Source: Sphaerotilus sp.
GTDB lineage: Bacteria > Pseudomonadota > Gammaproteobacteria > Burkholderiales > Burkholderiaceae_C
Assembly: GCF_013299175.1 (NCBI RefSeq)
Contig: NZ_JAAFKF010000012.1
Span: 1-54,437 of the forward strand
DNA: 54,437 nt
Direction of reading: 5' to 3'
Part shown: one piece after another, positions 42,737 through 53,268 of the stretch
Numbering within the stretch: the stretch's first letter is position 1
How the letters are laid out: every line of letters starts with the position of its first letter
Made by a program: the position numbers and the translations under genes
Notes under the pieces: generated by a model
What the model was told of the DNA's origin: nothing
Database searches by the model: none
Seen by the model: only the letters and a program-made list of their open reading frames with translations

Positions 42737-44917
42737 ATGAACCCTCCACGTCCTGTCGCAGCGGCCCGCGACGCCGCCACCGAGCGCCTGCGCGAAGACC
42801 TGCTCCACCCCGACCCGCTGCTCGACTGCCTGCTCGAAGTCTGTCGGCTGCATGGCGTCAACGCATCGCGTGCGTCACTGTCGGCTGGCCTGCCGCTGGA
42901 AGACGGCCGGCTCACCCTCACCCTGGCCGAGCGCGCCGCCCAGCGTGCCGGCATGTTCAGCAAGCTCCAGCGCATCAAGCCGAACAAGATCGACGCCGCC
43001 ACGCTGCCGGCGGTGCTGATCCTGCGCGGCAACGACGCCTGCGTGCTGCTGGGCTGGACTGCGGAAGGCGACGCCCGCGTCCTCATGCCGGAAACCGGGC
43101 AAGGCGCCGTGGTCATGGCGCGCAAGGATCTGGCGCGGCGCTACAGCGGCGTGGTGCTGTACGTGCGTCCGCATTTCCGCTTCGACGAGCGCACACCCGA
43201 GGTCCGCGCCACGCAGCAGGGGCACTGGTTCTGGAGCGCCGTGCTCAGCCAGCGGCTGGTCTACCGCGACGTGCTGTGGGCGGCGCTGCTGATCAACGTG
43301 TTCGCGCTGGCGTTTCCGATCTTCACGATGAACGTCTACGACCGTGTCGTGCCCAACCATGCCATCGAGACACTGTGGGTGCTGGCGGTCGGGCTGATGC
43401 TGGTGCTGCTGGCCGATGTCTACATGCGCAAGCTGCGCAGCCACTTCGTCGATGAGGCGAGCGCACGCATCGATGTGCAGCTCTCCTCGGTGCTGATGGA
43501 GCGGGTGCTGGGCATGCGGCTGGAGCACCGGCCGCAGTCGGTCGGCTCGTTCGCCTCGAACCTGCGTGGCTTCGAGTCGGTGCGCGATTTCATTGCGTCG
43601 AGCACGGTGACGGCGCTGATCGACCTGCCCTTCGCGCTGATCTTCCTGGGCGTGATGGCGTGGATATCGCCCTGGATGGTGCTGCCGGTGCTGCTGGCGT
43701 TCGTGCTGATCCTGGGCCTGGGCTACCTGTTGCAGCACCGCCTGCACGAACTGTCGCAGACCACCTACCAGGCCAGTGCCCAGCGCAACGCCACCCTGGT
43801 CGAAGCCCTCACTGGCATCGAGACCATCAAGACGCAGGCCGCCGAGAGCGTCATCCAGTCGCGCTGGGAGCGCGCCAACCAGTTCCTCGCCCAGACCAAT
43901 GTGCGGATGCGCTCGCTGTCCAGCTCGGCCAGCTACGGCACCAACTGGCTGTCGCAGGTCGTCAACCTCAGCATCGTGCTGATCGGCGTCTACCTGATCT
44001 CGCAGCGCGAGCTGACGATGGGCGCGCTGATCGCCTGCACCACGCTCAGCTCGCGCGCACTGGCCCCGGCCGGGCAGATCGTCGGGCTGATGATGCAGTA
44101 CCAGGGCGCACGCACCGCGCTGGAGTCGCTCAACAAGGTGATGGCCAATCCGGTCGAGCGCGAGGCGGGCCAGCACTTCCTGCACCGGCGCGAGCTGAAG
44201 GGCGACATCGAGTTCCGCGACATCAAGTTCGCCTACCCCGGCCGCGACGATCCGGTGCTCGATGGCGTGAGTTTTCGCATCCAGCCGGGCGAGCGCGTGG
44301 CGCTGATCGGCCGTGTCGGCTCGGGCAAGACGACGCTGCAGAAGCTGATGCTCGGGCTGTACCAGCCCACGTCGGGGGCCGTGCTGCTCGACGGCATCGA
44401 CCTGCGCCAGCTCGATCCTGCCGACGTGCGCCGCAACCTGGGCTATGTGTCGCAGGACGTGACGCTGTTCTACGGCTCGCTGCGCGAGAACATCACGCTG
44501 GGCCTGCCCTACGCGGACGAGACCGCCGTGCTGGCCGCCGCCGAGACCGCCTGCATGACCGAGTTCGTCAACCGCCACCCGCGCGGCTTCGACATGCCGG
44601 TGGGCGAACGCGGCGAGCTGCTCTCGGGCGGCCAGCGCCAGAGCGTGGGCCTGGCGCGTGCGGTGCTGCACAACGCGCCGCTGCTGCTGCTGGACGAGCC
44701 GACCAGCGCGATGGACTTCTCCACCGAGGCACAGGTCACCCGCAAGGTCACCGAGTTCGCCCAGGGCAAGACGGTCGTGCTGGTCACGCACCGCACCTCG
44801 ATGCTGGCCATGGTGGACCGCGTCATCGTGGTGGACCAGGGCAAGGTCGTCGCCGATGGTCCGCGTGACCGCATCCTGGAAGCCCTGCAAGCGGGCCGCA
44901 TCGCGAGGGCCGCATGA
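42737..44917 (+). CDS. Type I secretion permease/ATPase (LapB-like)
   Basis: A 726-residue ABC exporter. Residues about 25-150 form a C39-like domain without a catalytic Cys (a degenerate, substrate-binding version). Five or six membrane segments follow (about 172-440). The ATPase domain has Walker A GRVGSGKTT, signature LSGGQRQSVGLARAVL and Walker B LLLLDEPTSAMD. With the HlyD-type adaptor and the adhesin gene downstream it forms the export channel for a giant Lap/RTX adhesin. The outer-membrane TolC-type component is not in the window. Confidence 0.93.
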   Translation: MNPPRPVAAARDAATERLREDLLHPDPLLDCLLEVCRLHGVNASRASLSAGLPLEDGRLTLTLAERAAQRAGMFSKLQRIKPNKIDAATLPAVLILRGNDACVLLGWTAEGDARVLMPETGQGAVVMARKDLARRYSGVVLYVRPHFRFDERTPEVRATQQGHWFWSAVLSQRLVYRDVLWAALLINVFALAFPIFTMNVYDRVVPNHAIETLWVLAVGLMLVLLADVYMRKLRSHFVDEASARIDVQLSSVLMERVLGMRLEHRPQSVGSFASNLRGFESVRDFIASSTVTALIDLPFALIFLGVMAWISPWMVLPVLLAFVLILGLGYLLQHRLHELSQTTYQASAQRNATLVEALTGIETIKTQAAESVIQSRWERANQFLAQTNVRMRSLSSSASYGTNWLSQVVNLSIVLIGVYLISQRELTMGALIACTTLSSRALAPAGQIVGLMMQYQGARTALESLNKVMANPVEREAGQHFLHRRELKGDIEFRDIKFAYPGRDDPVLDGVSFRIQPGERVALIGRVGSGKTTLQKLMLGLYQPTSGAVLLDGIDLRQLDPADVRRNLGYVSQDVTLFYGSLRENITLGLPYADETAVLAAAETACMTEFVNRHPRGFDMPVGERGELLSGGQRQSVGLARAVLHNAPLLLLDEPTSAMDFSTEAQVTRKVTEFAQGKTVVLVTHRTSMLAMVDRVIVVDQGKVVADGPRDRILEALQAGRIARAA

Positions 44918-46347
44918 GCGCCAATACCCCCAATACCCCGAACACACCCAACGCACCAGCGGAGACCTCCAACCGCTGGTCCGCCCGCCTCGGTGCCATC
45001 ACCCGTGCCCTGTTCGGCAAGACCGTCGCCGATGGCGCCGGGCCGCAAGGCTTGCGCGACTTCGAGCACGAGGCCGCCGACATCATGTCGAGCCAGAAGA
45101 CCGCCCGCGCCCAGCGCATCGTGCGCTCCGCACTGGTCATCGTCGTGCTGCTCATCGTCTGGGCCGGATTCGCCGAGATCGACGAAGTGACCAAGGGCGA
45201 CGGCCGCGTCATCCCCTCGCGGCAGTTGCAGGTGGTGCAGTCGCTGGATGGCGGTGTGGTCTCCGAAATCCTGGTCAAGGAAGGCCAGGAGGTCGAGGCC
45301 GGACAGTTGCTGCTCAAGGTGGACGAAACCCGCGCCACCTCGGGCGTCAACGAAAGTGCGGCCAATGTGTTCGCGCTGAAGGTCAAGGAAGCGCGCCTGA
45401 AATCGCTTGCCGAGGGGGGCGCCTTCAAGCCCCCGAAGGGCAATGGCGGCGAGGACGAGGACCGCATCATTGCCGAGGAACGCAACCTCTACCTGTCGCG
45501 GATGTCGGAGCTGCAGTCGATGCTGTCCGTGGTGCAGCAACAAGGTGCCCAGCGCCAGCAGGAGGTCTCCGAGGCACAGGCCCGGCGCTCGTCCGCGCAA
45601 CGCTCGATCGACATTTCCCAGAACGAGCTGCGCCGCACCAAGCCGCTGCTGGCCACCGGCGCGGTGTCGGAGGTCGAGGTGCTGCGGCTGGAGCGCGAAA
45701 TCAGCCGCTACCGGGGCGAGATGGAGCAGGCCGCCGCCAACATGGCCCGCGCGCAGGCGGCGATCGGCGAATCACGCCGCAAGGCACAGGAGACCGAAAT
45801 CACCTTCCGCAACGAAGCGCGGCGCGATCTCTCGGATGTCCTGGGCAAGCTCAACGCCATGAACCAGGGGGCTGCGGCGCTGGTGGACAAGGTGGACAAG
45901 TCGAGCGTGAAGTCGCCGGTGCGTGGCCGGGTGCAACGCTTGCTGGCGAACACGGTCGGCGGCGTGGTGCAGCCCGGCAAGGACATCGTGGAGATCGTGC
46001 CCGTGGACGATGCGCTGGTGCTCGAAGCCAAGGTGCAGCCCAAGGACATCGCCTTCCTGCACCCCAACCAGCTCGCCACCGTCAAGTTCACGGCCTACGA
46101 TTTCTCGATCTACGGTGGCCTGGAAGCCAAGGTCGAGAACATCAGCCCCGACACCCAGCTCGACGAGAAGGGCAACGCCTTCTACATCGTCAAGGTCCGC
46201 ACCGCCCAGCCCCGCTTCAGCGAGAGCCAGCCCATCATCCCCGGCATGACGGCCGAGGTGGACATCCTGACGGGCAAGAAGACGGTGCTGTCCTACCTGC
46301 TCAAGCCGGTGCTCAAGGCCAAGGCGTATGCGATGCGGGAACGCTGA
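44914..46347 (+). CDS. HlyD-family membrane fusion protein (LapC-like)
   Basis: A 477-residue adaptor. A short NTPNTPN repeat and a cytoplasmic tail precede one membrane segment (ALVIVVLLIVWAGFAEID, about 69-90). Then come the lipoyl-like motif DGRVIPSRQLQVVQSLDGG, long coiled coils (about 180-330) and a C-terminal beta domain (EAKVQPKDIAFL). It bridges the inner-membrane ABC exporter to the outer-membrane pore. The start overlaps the exporter stop by 4 nt. Confidence 0.93.
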   Translation: MSANTPNTPNTPNAPAETSNRWSARLGAITRALFGKTVADGAGPQGLRDFEHEAADIMSSQKTARAQRIVRSALVIVVLLIVWAGFAEIDEVTKGDGRVIPSRQLQVVQSLDGGVVSEILVKEGQEVEAGQLLLKVDETRATSGVNESAANVFALKVKEARLKSLAEGGAFKPPKGNGGEDEDRIIAEERNLYLSRMSELQSMLSVVQQQGAQRQQEVSEAQARRSSAQRSIDISQNELRRTKPLLATGAVSEVEVLRLEREISRYRGEMEQAAANMARAQAAIGESRRKAQETEITFRNEARRDLSDVLGKLNAMNQGAAALVDKVDKSSVKSPVRGRVQRLLANTVGGVVQPGKDIVEIVPVDDALVLEAKVQPKDIAFLHPNQLATVKFTAYDFSIYGGLEAKVENISPDTQLDEKGNAFYIVKVRTAQPRFSESQPIIPGMTAEVDILTGKKTVLSYLLKPVLKAKAYAMRER

Positions 46348-46397
46348 CGCAGCCGGAGACCCTGCGCCCGCCTTGCTTGCCTGTCTGCCTGCCGACC

Positions 46398-46422
46398 AGC
46401 CCCTCATCCGAGGGGCTTTTTC
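46398..46422 (+). terminator. Intrinsic terminator between the adaptor and adhesin genes
   Basis: A perfect 8-bp stem AGCCCCTC/GAGGGGCT with a 4-nt loop runs into TTTTCTT. It lies about 50 bp after the adaptor stop, so the adhesin gene probably has its own promoter in 46425-46575. Confidence 0.9.
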
Positions 46423-46585
46423 TTGGCCAGGCGCCAGGCGCTCACCACGCGCCTCTATCTTCGTTATCCTGCTCGGACTGCGCACGCCAGTGCATCAAGT
46501 CACGGTTTTTGGCGTATTCGGCGCGTTAACGAAACTGCGTTTGGTCTATTCTGACGGGGTTGCCTCGTCGAACTGAAAGATCTCC

Positions 46586-49500
46586 ATGGCCACCATCAAA
46601 GCCACTGCCCTGAAATCCGCCGCTCCCACCGGCAAGTCCAGCCTGCTGCAAAGCCTGCAGCGCCTGACGCTGGACCCGAGCTACGTGCCGGCCCGCCTGC
46701 CCGAAGGCATGGTGGTGGGCATCTGGGGCGAGGCCGTGGTCCGCACGCCGGACGGTGCGGTGCGCGCGCTGCAGGTCGGCGAGATGGTCCGCAAGGGCTA
46801 CGTGATCCTGACCTCGCAGAACGGCATCGTGCAACTGGAGGTCGATGGCGACCGGCTGGCACGGGTGCCAGCACAGGTGGACCGCGATGGGCTGGAGCCA
46901 ACCGGCACCGGCATGACCGGCGGCGAAGATGGCTCGCTCAACAACGCCGAGCGTGTCGGGCGGGTGATCGAGGTGGTCAGCCAGGCGGACTTCAACTTCA
47001 GTGCGGCAGCCGCATCGGCCGCCTCGCTGGTGGGCGTCACGGCGGCTGCCCTGGCGGCGGGCAGCGGCTTGCCGGCCGTGTCGGTGAACGACGTGACCGT
47101 GGCGGAAAACGCCGGGCATGCCGTGTTCACGGTCACGCTCGCCCGCCCCTCGGGCAGCGCCACCACGCTCGGTCTGGCGCTGTCGGACGGCACGGCGCAA
47201 GGCGGCGGCATCGACTACGGCACCTCGGGCACACCGGCCAACCTGGAGGTCTCGCTCGACAACGGCGTGACCTGGGCACCGGCGAACAGCGTGACGATCC
47301 CGGCCGGCAGCCTGAGCGCGCTGGTCCGCACACCGATCGCGAATGACCTCCTGCACGAGCCGAACGAGACGTTCACGCTCACCACCACGCTGCTGGCCGG
47401 CGATGTCAACGTCACCCGGCCGGTCGGCACCGCCACCATCCTGGACGATCCCACCGACACGCTGCCCTTCTTCCAGAAGGTGGCCCCTGTCACCGTCAAC
47501 GAAAACGCCGGGCAAGCGGTGTTCACGGTGACGCTGTCCGAGCCGTCGAAGGACACGGTCACGGTGCGCTACACCACGTCGGACGGCACGGCCACCGCAG
47601 GCAGCGACTACACCCCCACCACGGGCGTGCTCACCTTCGCGCCCGGCGAGACCTCCAAGACCATCTCGGTGCCGATCCTTCCCGACACCGTCTACGAAGG
47701 CCCCGAAACGTTCAAGCTGACCCTGAGCGAGCCGGTCAACGCGGGCCTGCCCAACCCGGACGTGCTCGGCACCATCCGGGACGACGGCCAGGGCACCGGC
47801 GGCACCGACGACGACCGGCCGCGGGTCGGCACCGTCTCCAGCCCGACCACGCAGGAAGGCCAGCCGCTCGACTTCGCCATCACGCTGACCCACCCCTCGA
47901 CCACGCCGACCGTGCTCGACGTGGTGCCGCGCTCGGGCACCGGCACCGTGGGCACGGACACCGGGCCGCTGGAAGTCTCCTTCGACGGCGGCAAGACCTT
48001 CACGCCCATCACCGGCACGACCGTCACCGTCCCGCCGGGCACGGACACGCTCATCGTGCGGGTGCCGACCGTGCCGGACCAGAACCCGGAGACCAGCGAA
48101 ACCATCTTCCTCGATGTCAAGGCGCCGGCCGATCCTGGACCCATCTACGGCACCGGCACCATCGAGGACGCCCCGATTGCGTCGATCTCTGGTCCGGCGA
48201 TCGTCGATGAGGCCATCGGCAACGCCGCCTACACCGTCAGCCTGACCCACGCATCGACCGTGCCCGTGAAGGTCACGGTGAAAACCGCCGATGGCGTGGC
48301 CCTGGCCGGCAGTGACTACACCGCCGTGGACCTGGTGCTGACCTTTGCACCGGGAGAGATCAGCAAGACCGTCCTGGTGCCAATCCTCAACGACAACCTG
48401 CTGGAGGGCAAGGAAGCCTTCACCGTCAAGATCGAAACGCCGTCTGGTGCGGTGATCGACACGGCGCGGGCCAGTGTGGTCACGGACATCGCCGATGACG
48501 GCCTGCTCGACAACGGTGTCAACAAAGATGCCCCGAAGCTGGCCGTCACCGACGTGAACGTGCCCGAATCGGCCGGTTTTGCCACCTTCAACGTGACGCT
48601 GGACAAGGCATCCGGTCTGGCCACCACGGTCACGCTGGCCCTGGCCGACGGCACCGCCAAGGGTGCGGGCATCGATTACGGCAGCACCGGCACCAGCAAC
48701 CTGCAGGTCTCCACGGACGGCGGCACCACCTGGACCAACGCCACCAGCGCCACGTTCGCCGCGGGCAAAACCAGCGTGCTGGTGCGGACTCCGGTGATCG
48801 CCGACACCATCGACGACTCGGGCGAAACCTTCTCCCTGACCGCCACCACCACCGCCCCGGCCGGCGGCACCTCCAACGCCAAGGCCACCGGCACCGCCAC
48901 CGTCTTCGATCTGCCCGGACTCACCATCGACGACCAGACCGTCAACGAAGGCACCGGCACGGCCACGTTCACTGTCACCCTGTCCGGCCCGTCGTCCACC
49001 CCGGTGACGGTCAGCTACGCCACCGCGGACGGCACGGCCACCAACGGCGCCGACTACACCGCCCGATCGGGCACGCTGACCTTCGCGCCGGGGGAAGTGA
49101 CCAAGACCATCACGGTGCCGATCGCCGAGGACCGGGTCTACGAAGGCCCGGAAACCTTCACGGTCAACCTCAGTGGCGCCAGCGCCAACGCGTTGATTGT
49201 CGATCCGCAGGGCCTGGGCACCATCATGGACGATGGCACCGGCACCGTCCCGCCCGACAAGACACCGACCGACGACCGCCCGCACGCCACGATCGACGAT
49301 GTGGTGGTCAACGAGGCAGCGGGCACGGCCACCTTCACCGTCACGCTGACTGGCACGGCCACGATGCCACTGACGCTGAACTTCGACACCACGGACGGCA
49401 CAGCCAAGGCCGGATTCGATTTCACCGCTGTCGCTGGCTCGCTGACCTTTGCGCCGGGCGAGAAGACCAAGACCATCACGGTCCCGATCCTCAACGAAGC

Positions 49501-52500
49501 AGACCCGGCAAAGCCCATCTACGAAGGCCCGGAAACCTTCACCGTCAACCTGCGCAGCCCGAGCGGCACCATCGTGCTCGACGATCCGACCGGTCTGGGC
49601 ACGATCAACGACGACGGCACCGGCACGGTGCCGCCTGGCACGCCGCCCGACAACGAAAAGCCGCTCGTCACGATCAACGATGTGCTGGTCAACGAAGCGT
49701 CGAGTTCTGCGATCTTCACGGTGAAGCTGTCGAACGCTTCGGACTTGCCGGTCACGGTCAAGTACACCAGCATCAACGGCACGGCTGAAATCGGACTCGA
49801 CTACGACGTTGTGCCGGGCACGCTCACCTTCGCGCCGGGCGAGACGACCAAGACCATCGCGGTCACGATCCACAACGATACCCAGTACGAAGGCGCCGAG
49901 ACCTTCCAGATCATCCTGACCGACCCGACCAACGCCACGGTCAACACCGCCGGCGCTGGCGTGGATGCCGAGAAGGACGGCACCGGCATCGGCACCATCG
50001 TGGATGACGGCACGGGCACCGTCCCGCCGGGCGTGACCCCGGACAACGACAAGCCGTCGTTCTCGATCGGCGACGTGACCGTCAACGAGGCGTCGAAGTC
50101 GGCGGTCTTCACGGTGACGCTGAGCAACACAGCCAAGATGCCGGTGACTGTCACCTACAACACGGCCGATGGCACCGCGGTCCAGCCGGGCGACTACACC
50201 GCGCAGACCGGCACGCTGACCTTCGCTCCCGGCGAGACCAGCAAGACCATTTCCATCCCGATCCGCAATGACTTGCCGGCCGTCTTCGAGGGGGACGAGA
50301 CCTTCACGGTCAACCTGACCTCGCCGACGAACGCCACCATCGCCGACGGTGTTGGCATCGGCACCATCAAGGACGACGGCACGGGCGGCCCCCTGTCGCC
50401 GGACACGCCCACCGGCACGCCGATGGACGACGACCGCCCGCTGGTGGCGATCAACAGCCTGCCTGTGGTGGAAAACGACGCGGGCCGCCATGCCGTGTTC
50501 ACGCTGACGCTGAGCAATCCTTCGGCGACGGCCACCACGGTCGGTCTGGCGCTCTCGGATGGGACCGCACTGGGGCTGGGCGCCGACTACGGCAGCACCG
50601 GCAGCAACAACCTGCAGGTCTCGACGGACCGCGGCACCACCTGGGTGGATGCGACCACGGCCACCTTTGCGCCCGGCAGCCTGTCGTTGCTGGTGCGCAC
50701 GCCGCTGAACAACGACAAGGTGATCGAGCCCTCGGAAGCCTTCACGCTGACGGCCACGACCACGGCCGGCACCACGCGCACGCCGACCGCCACCGGCACG
50801 GGTGACATCCGCGACGATGACGTGGCCCCGGTCGCGCTGCCCGACACCGGCCGCGCCGACGAGGACACGCCGATCACCGGCACCGTGCTGACCAACGACA
50901 GCGACGCCAACGGCGACCCGCTCACCGTCACCGGCTTCAGCATCGGCGGCACGCCCTACACGCCGGGCACCACCGCGACGATTCCCGGCGTCGGCACGAT
51001 CACCATCGCCCCGACCGGCGTCTACACCTTCACCCCGCTGCCCAACTACGACGGCGCGGTGCCGGTCATCACCTACACCGTGAGCGACGGCGTCAACTCG
51101 GTGACGAGCACGCTGACGCTGACGATCACGCCAGTTAATGATGCGCCGACGATCGCAAATGCAGCGGGCAATGTCTCGGAAGAGGGTTTGACTGGAGGAA
51201 TTCCAGACACGGCAGGGGCGATTGACACAACCAATTCGGAAGTTTTAAGAGGCACCATAGCGGTGTCTGACGTAGAAGGAAGTTCGACTACAGTTAATTG
51301 GGGTTTGGCGCCGACGGGCTCATATACATCAGACGGCAAAAAAATCGTCTGGTCAGGAATGGGAACCCAGACCTTGGAGGGGAAACTGGCAGAAGGCACA
51401 ACCATTCTGACAGCCGTAATTGATAATTCAGGCAAATACACAGTCACCCTGAAGGGGCCATTCGATCACCCCGCCCGAGGAGAGGATGCGCTCAGCGTCG
51501 CACTTAACGTGACCGCCAACGACGGACAACTCAGCACCACGGGAACGCTGTCCCTCACCATAGAAGATGATGCACCCTCTTTGATTTCGACTCAGACCAG
51601 TGGTGTCCGGATACAGGATACCAATATATTGATCATGCTTGATCTTTCTGGATCAATGAACACTTACGTCGCCGACACAGGAAGTGTCACACGTTTGGAT
51701 AAGGCCCGTGAAGCTCTGATCAATATCATTGATGCCTACAAAGAATTTGGAGACATAGCGATTCGTTTGGTGACGTTCGCCGGTACCGGCACAGCGACCT
51801 CTATTGGATCTACGTGGCTGACAGCAGCCAACGCCAAGCAAGAGCTGAACAACCTTACCCAAGGTGACGGAGACACAGACTATGACGACGCCCTAGCAGT
51901 CGCGAGGGCGGCTTTCGCGACCTCGGGAAAAATTGCAACGGGACAAAACGTAGCTTATTTCTTGTCGGATGGCAATCCAAATCAATCAAGCGGAACCATA
52001 GGCATCGACAGCGCCGATGAGCAAGCATGGGTAAATTTTGCATCAGCGAACCAGATGAATGCGTTTGCTGTCGGCATGACAACAGATGCAACCTTGTCGG
52101 AGCTGAATCCAATCGCCTGGAATGGACGAGACGGCGTCAACACCAATGCAAAAGTAGTGACTGACCTATCACAACTTAACTCCGTCATGCAAGGCACGGT
52201 GCCGATCCCTAGTGGAGAGTTAGTGACTGGCGGAAAAATTGGGAAGGGTGGACAAATTGGTGCAGACGGCGGTTACATCAAGACAGTCACCGTTGATGGG
52301 ATCACCTATTCATGGAAAAATCTATCCAACACGATAACCACCAGCGGCGGCACGGGCGATTACAAATTTGACACGTCGATGATAAGCCAGACAGAGAAAG
52401 CCTATGTACTAACTGTCAACACGGCTCATCATGGTCGATTCATCATTGACATGAACGACGGCACATATGAATATCGAATCCCTACATCACTCGCGACAGA

Positions 52501-53173
52501 CACAGTAGAAACGATGAGCTACACTCTTTCCGACAAAGATGGTGATACCCAAACAGCTCAAATCATCGTTCATGTCGGTACCCCAGCATCGCTAGGAAAC
52601 AACGTTCTCACTGGGGGAGGCGGTCAAGACGAAATCTATGGTGGTGATGGCAACGACCTGCTCAGCGGCTTGGCTGGCAATGACAGCCTCGACGGAGGCA
52701 CGGGCTCGGACACTCTTGATGGCGGCATTGACAACGACTGGGTTCTTGGAGGTGTGGCAAATGACACTCTGACTGGGGGCCTAGGTTCGGATGTGTTTGC
52801 ATGGAATCTCAACGACGGCGGCGCCCGCGGCACCCCCGCCATCGACACCATCACCGACTTCAACCCCAGCCTCCCCTCCGCCGGCGGCGACATCATCGAC
52901 CTGCGCGACCTGCTCTCCGGCGAGCGGACCACCACGCTGGAAAACTACCTGGAGTTCACCTTCGCCGGCAGCGGCGGCGCGGCCACGACCACCATCCACG
53001 TCAGCTCCACCGGCGCCTTCGCCGGCGGCAACTACAGCGCCGCAGCCGAAGACCAGACCATCGTGCTGTCGGGCGTCGATCTGCGTGCCTCGCTGGGCCT
53101 GGCCAACACCGCCACAGACACCCAGATCATCTCCACCCTGCTGACCCAGGGCAAACTGATCGTGGACAACTGA
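46586..53173 (+). CDS. Giant Lap/RTX-type adhesin with Calx-beta, VWA and RTX domains
   Basis: A 2195-residue secreted adhesin. The N-terminal about 150 residues form a LapA-like retention module, followed by VTAAALAAGSG (151-161), a plausible LapG-type cleavage region. Ten Calx-beta-like repeats follow (about 164-1410), each with an ExAGxAxFTVTL-type start and most with a DGTA..G.DY motif and a (DD)G end. Then come a cadherin/VCBS-like unit (about 1412-1520), a second VCBS-type unit, and a VWA domain with MIDAS Asp1686-x-Ser-x-Ser1690. RTX nonapeptides (about 2010-2072, GGDGNDLLSG) and a type I secretion C-terminal signal end the protein. Codons for about 1515-2072 are clearly AT-richer than the rest. 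Confidence 0.93.
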   Translation: MATIKATALKSAAPTGKSSLLQSLQRLTLDPSYVPARLPEGMVVGIWGEAVVRTPDGAVRALQVGEMVRKGYVILTSQNGIVQLEVDGDRLARVPAQVDRDGLEPTGTGMTGGEDGSLNNAERVGRVIEVVSQADFNFSAAAASAASLVGVTAAALAAGSGLPAVSVNDVTVAENAGHAVFTVTLARPSGSATTLGLALSDGTAQGGGIDYGTSGTPANLEVSLDNGVTWAPANSVTIPAGSLSALVRTPIANDLLHEPNETFTLTTTLLAGDVNVTRPVGTATILDDPTDTLPFFQKVAPVTVNENAGQAVFTVTLSEPSKDTVTVRYTTSDGTATAGSDYTPTTGVLTFAPGETSKTISVPILPDTVYEGPETFKLTLSEPVNAGLPNPDVLGTIRDDGQGTGGTDDDRPRVGTVSSPTTQEGQPLDFAITLTHPSTTPTVLDVVPRSGTGTVGTDTGPLEVSFDGGKTFTPITGTTVTVPPGTDTLIVRVPTVPDQNPETSETIFLDVKAPADPGPIYGTGTIEDAPIASISGPAIVDEAIGNAAYTVSLTHASTVPVKVTVKTADGVALAGSDYTAVDLVLTFAPGEISKTVLVPILNDNLLEGKEAFTVKIETPSGAVIDTARASVVTDIADDGLLDNGVNKDAPKLAVTDVNVPESAGFATFNVTLDKASGLATTVTLALADGTAKGAGIDYGSTGTSNLQVSTDGGTTWTNATSATFAAGKTSVLVRTPVIADTIDDSGETFSLTATTTAPAGGTSNAKATGTATVFDLPGLTIDDQTVNEGTGTATFTVTLSGPSSTPVTVSYATADGTATNGADYTARSGTLTFAPGEVTKTITVPIAEDRVYEGPETFTVNLSGASANALIVDPQGLGTIMDDGTGTVPPDKTPTDDRPHATIDDVVVNEAAGTATFTVTLTGTATMPLTLNFDTTDGTAKAGFDFTAVAGSLTFAPGEKTKTITVPILNEADPAKPIYEGPETFTVNLRSPSGTIVLDDPTGLGTINDDGTGTVPPGTPPDNEKPLVTINDVLVNEASSSAIFTVKLSNASDLPVTVKYTSINGTAEIGLDYDVVPGTLTFAPGETTKTIAVTIHNDTQYEGAETFQIILTDPTNATVNTAGAGVDAEKDGTGIGTIVDDGTGTVPPGVTPDNDKPSFSIGDVTVNEASKSAVFTVTLSNTAKMPVTVTYNTADGTAVQPGDYTAQTGTLTFAPGETSKTISIPIRNDLPAVFEGDETFTVNLTSPTNATIADGVGIGTIKDDGTGGPLSPDTPTGTPMDDDRPLVAINSLPVVENDAGRHAVFTLTLSNPSATATTVGLALSDGTALGLGADYGSTGSNNLQVSTDRGTTWVDATTATFAPGSLSLLVRTPLNNDKVIEPSEAFTLTATTTAGTTRTPTATGTGDIRDDDVAPVALPDTGRADEDTPITGTVLTNDSDANGDPLTVTGFSIGGTPYTPGTTATIPGVGTITIAPTGVYTFTPLPNYDGAVPVITYTVSDGVNSVTSTLTLTITPVNDAPTIANAAGNVSEEGLTGGIPDTAGAIDTTNSEVLRGTIAVSDVEGSSTTVNWGLAPTGSYTSDGKKIVWSGMGTQTLEGKLAEGTTILTAVIDNSGKYTVTLKGPFDHPARGEDALSVALNVTANDGQLSTTGTLSLTIEDDAPSLISTQTSGVRIQDTNILIMLDLSGSMNTYVADTGSVTRLDKAREALINIIDAYKEFGDIAIRLVTFAGTGTATSIGSTWLTAANAKQELNNLTQGDGDTDYDDALAVARAAFATSGKIATGQNVAYFLSDGNPNQSSGTIGIDSADEQAWVNFASANQMNAFAVGMTTDATLSELNPIAWNGRDGVNTNAKVVTDLSQLNSVMQGTVPIPSGELVTGGKIGKGGQIGADGGYIKTVTVDGITYSWKNLSNTITTSGGTGDYKFDTSMISQTEKAYVLTVNTAHHGRFIIDMNDGTYEYRIPTSLATDTVETMSYTLSDKDGDTQTAQIIVHVGTPASLGNNVLTGGGGQDEIYGGDGNDLLSGLAGNDSLDGGTGSDTLDGGIDNDWVLGGVANDTLTGGLGSDVFAWNLNDGGARGTPAIDTITDFNPSLPSAGGDIIDLRDLLSGERTTTLENYLEFTFAGSGGAATTTIHVSSTGAFAGGNYSAAAEDQTIVLSGVDLRASLGLANTATDTQIISTLLTQGKLIVDN
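51130..52800 (+). other. Low-GC mosaic segment within the adhesin gene
   Basis: Base composition and codon use change abruptly at about 51130 (after TLTLTITPVNDAPTI) and switch back at about 52800 in mid-gene. Inside are stretches such as TTAATTGGGG and many A/T-ending codons not used in the flanks. The segment codes for the second VCBS-like unit, the VWA domain and the RTX repeats, and the reading frame is kept at both edges. It suggests in-frame replacement by foreign adhesin DNA. Confidence 0.75.
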
Positions 53174-53214
53174 GCGTCCCGCACACCCCGCAAGGGGTGT
53201 CACCCAGACGCACA

Positions 53215-53249
53215 AAAACCGCCTTGGCATTCCACCAAGACGGTTTTTT
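53215..53249. terminator. Bidirectional terminator between adhesin and LapD-like genes
   Basis: A 13-bp stem with one mismatch (AAAACCGCCTTGG/CCAAGACGGTTTT) and a 7-nt loop has T-runs on both strands. It lies between the convergent adhesin and LapD-like genes and would end both transcripts. Confidence 0.9.
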
Positions 53250-53268
53250 CATGTCCCGAGCATCCCGC

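Noticed and set aside
46526-50491. 1321-codon minus-strand open frame antisense to the adhesin
   Set aside because: It is the mirror of a GC-rich repetitive coding region. Its translation is low-complexity Arg/Gly/Val/Asp without domains, while the plus strand encodes clear Calx-beta repeats.
46586-50820. Regularly spaced repeats suggesting a CRISPR array
   Set aside because: The period is about 300-400 bp and the repeats are diverged and in frame. They are Calx-beta domain repeats, not short direct repeats with spacers.
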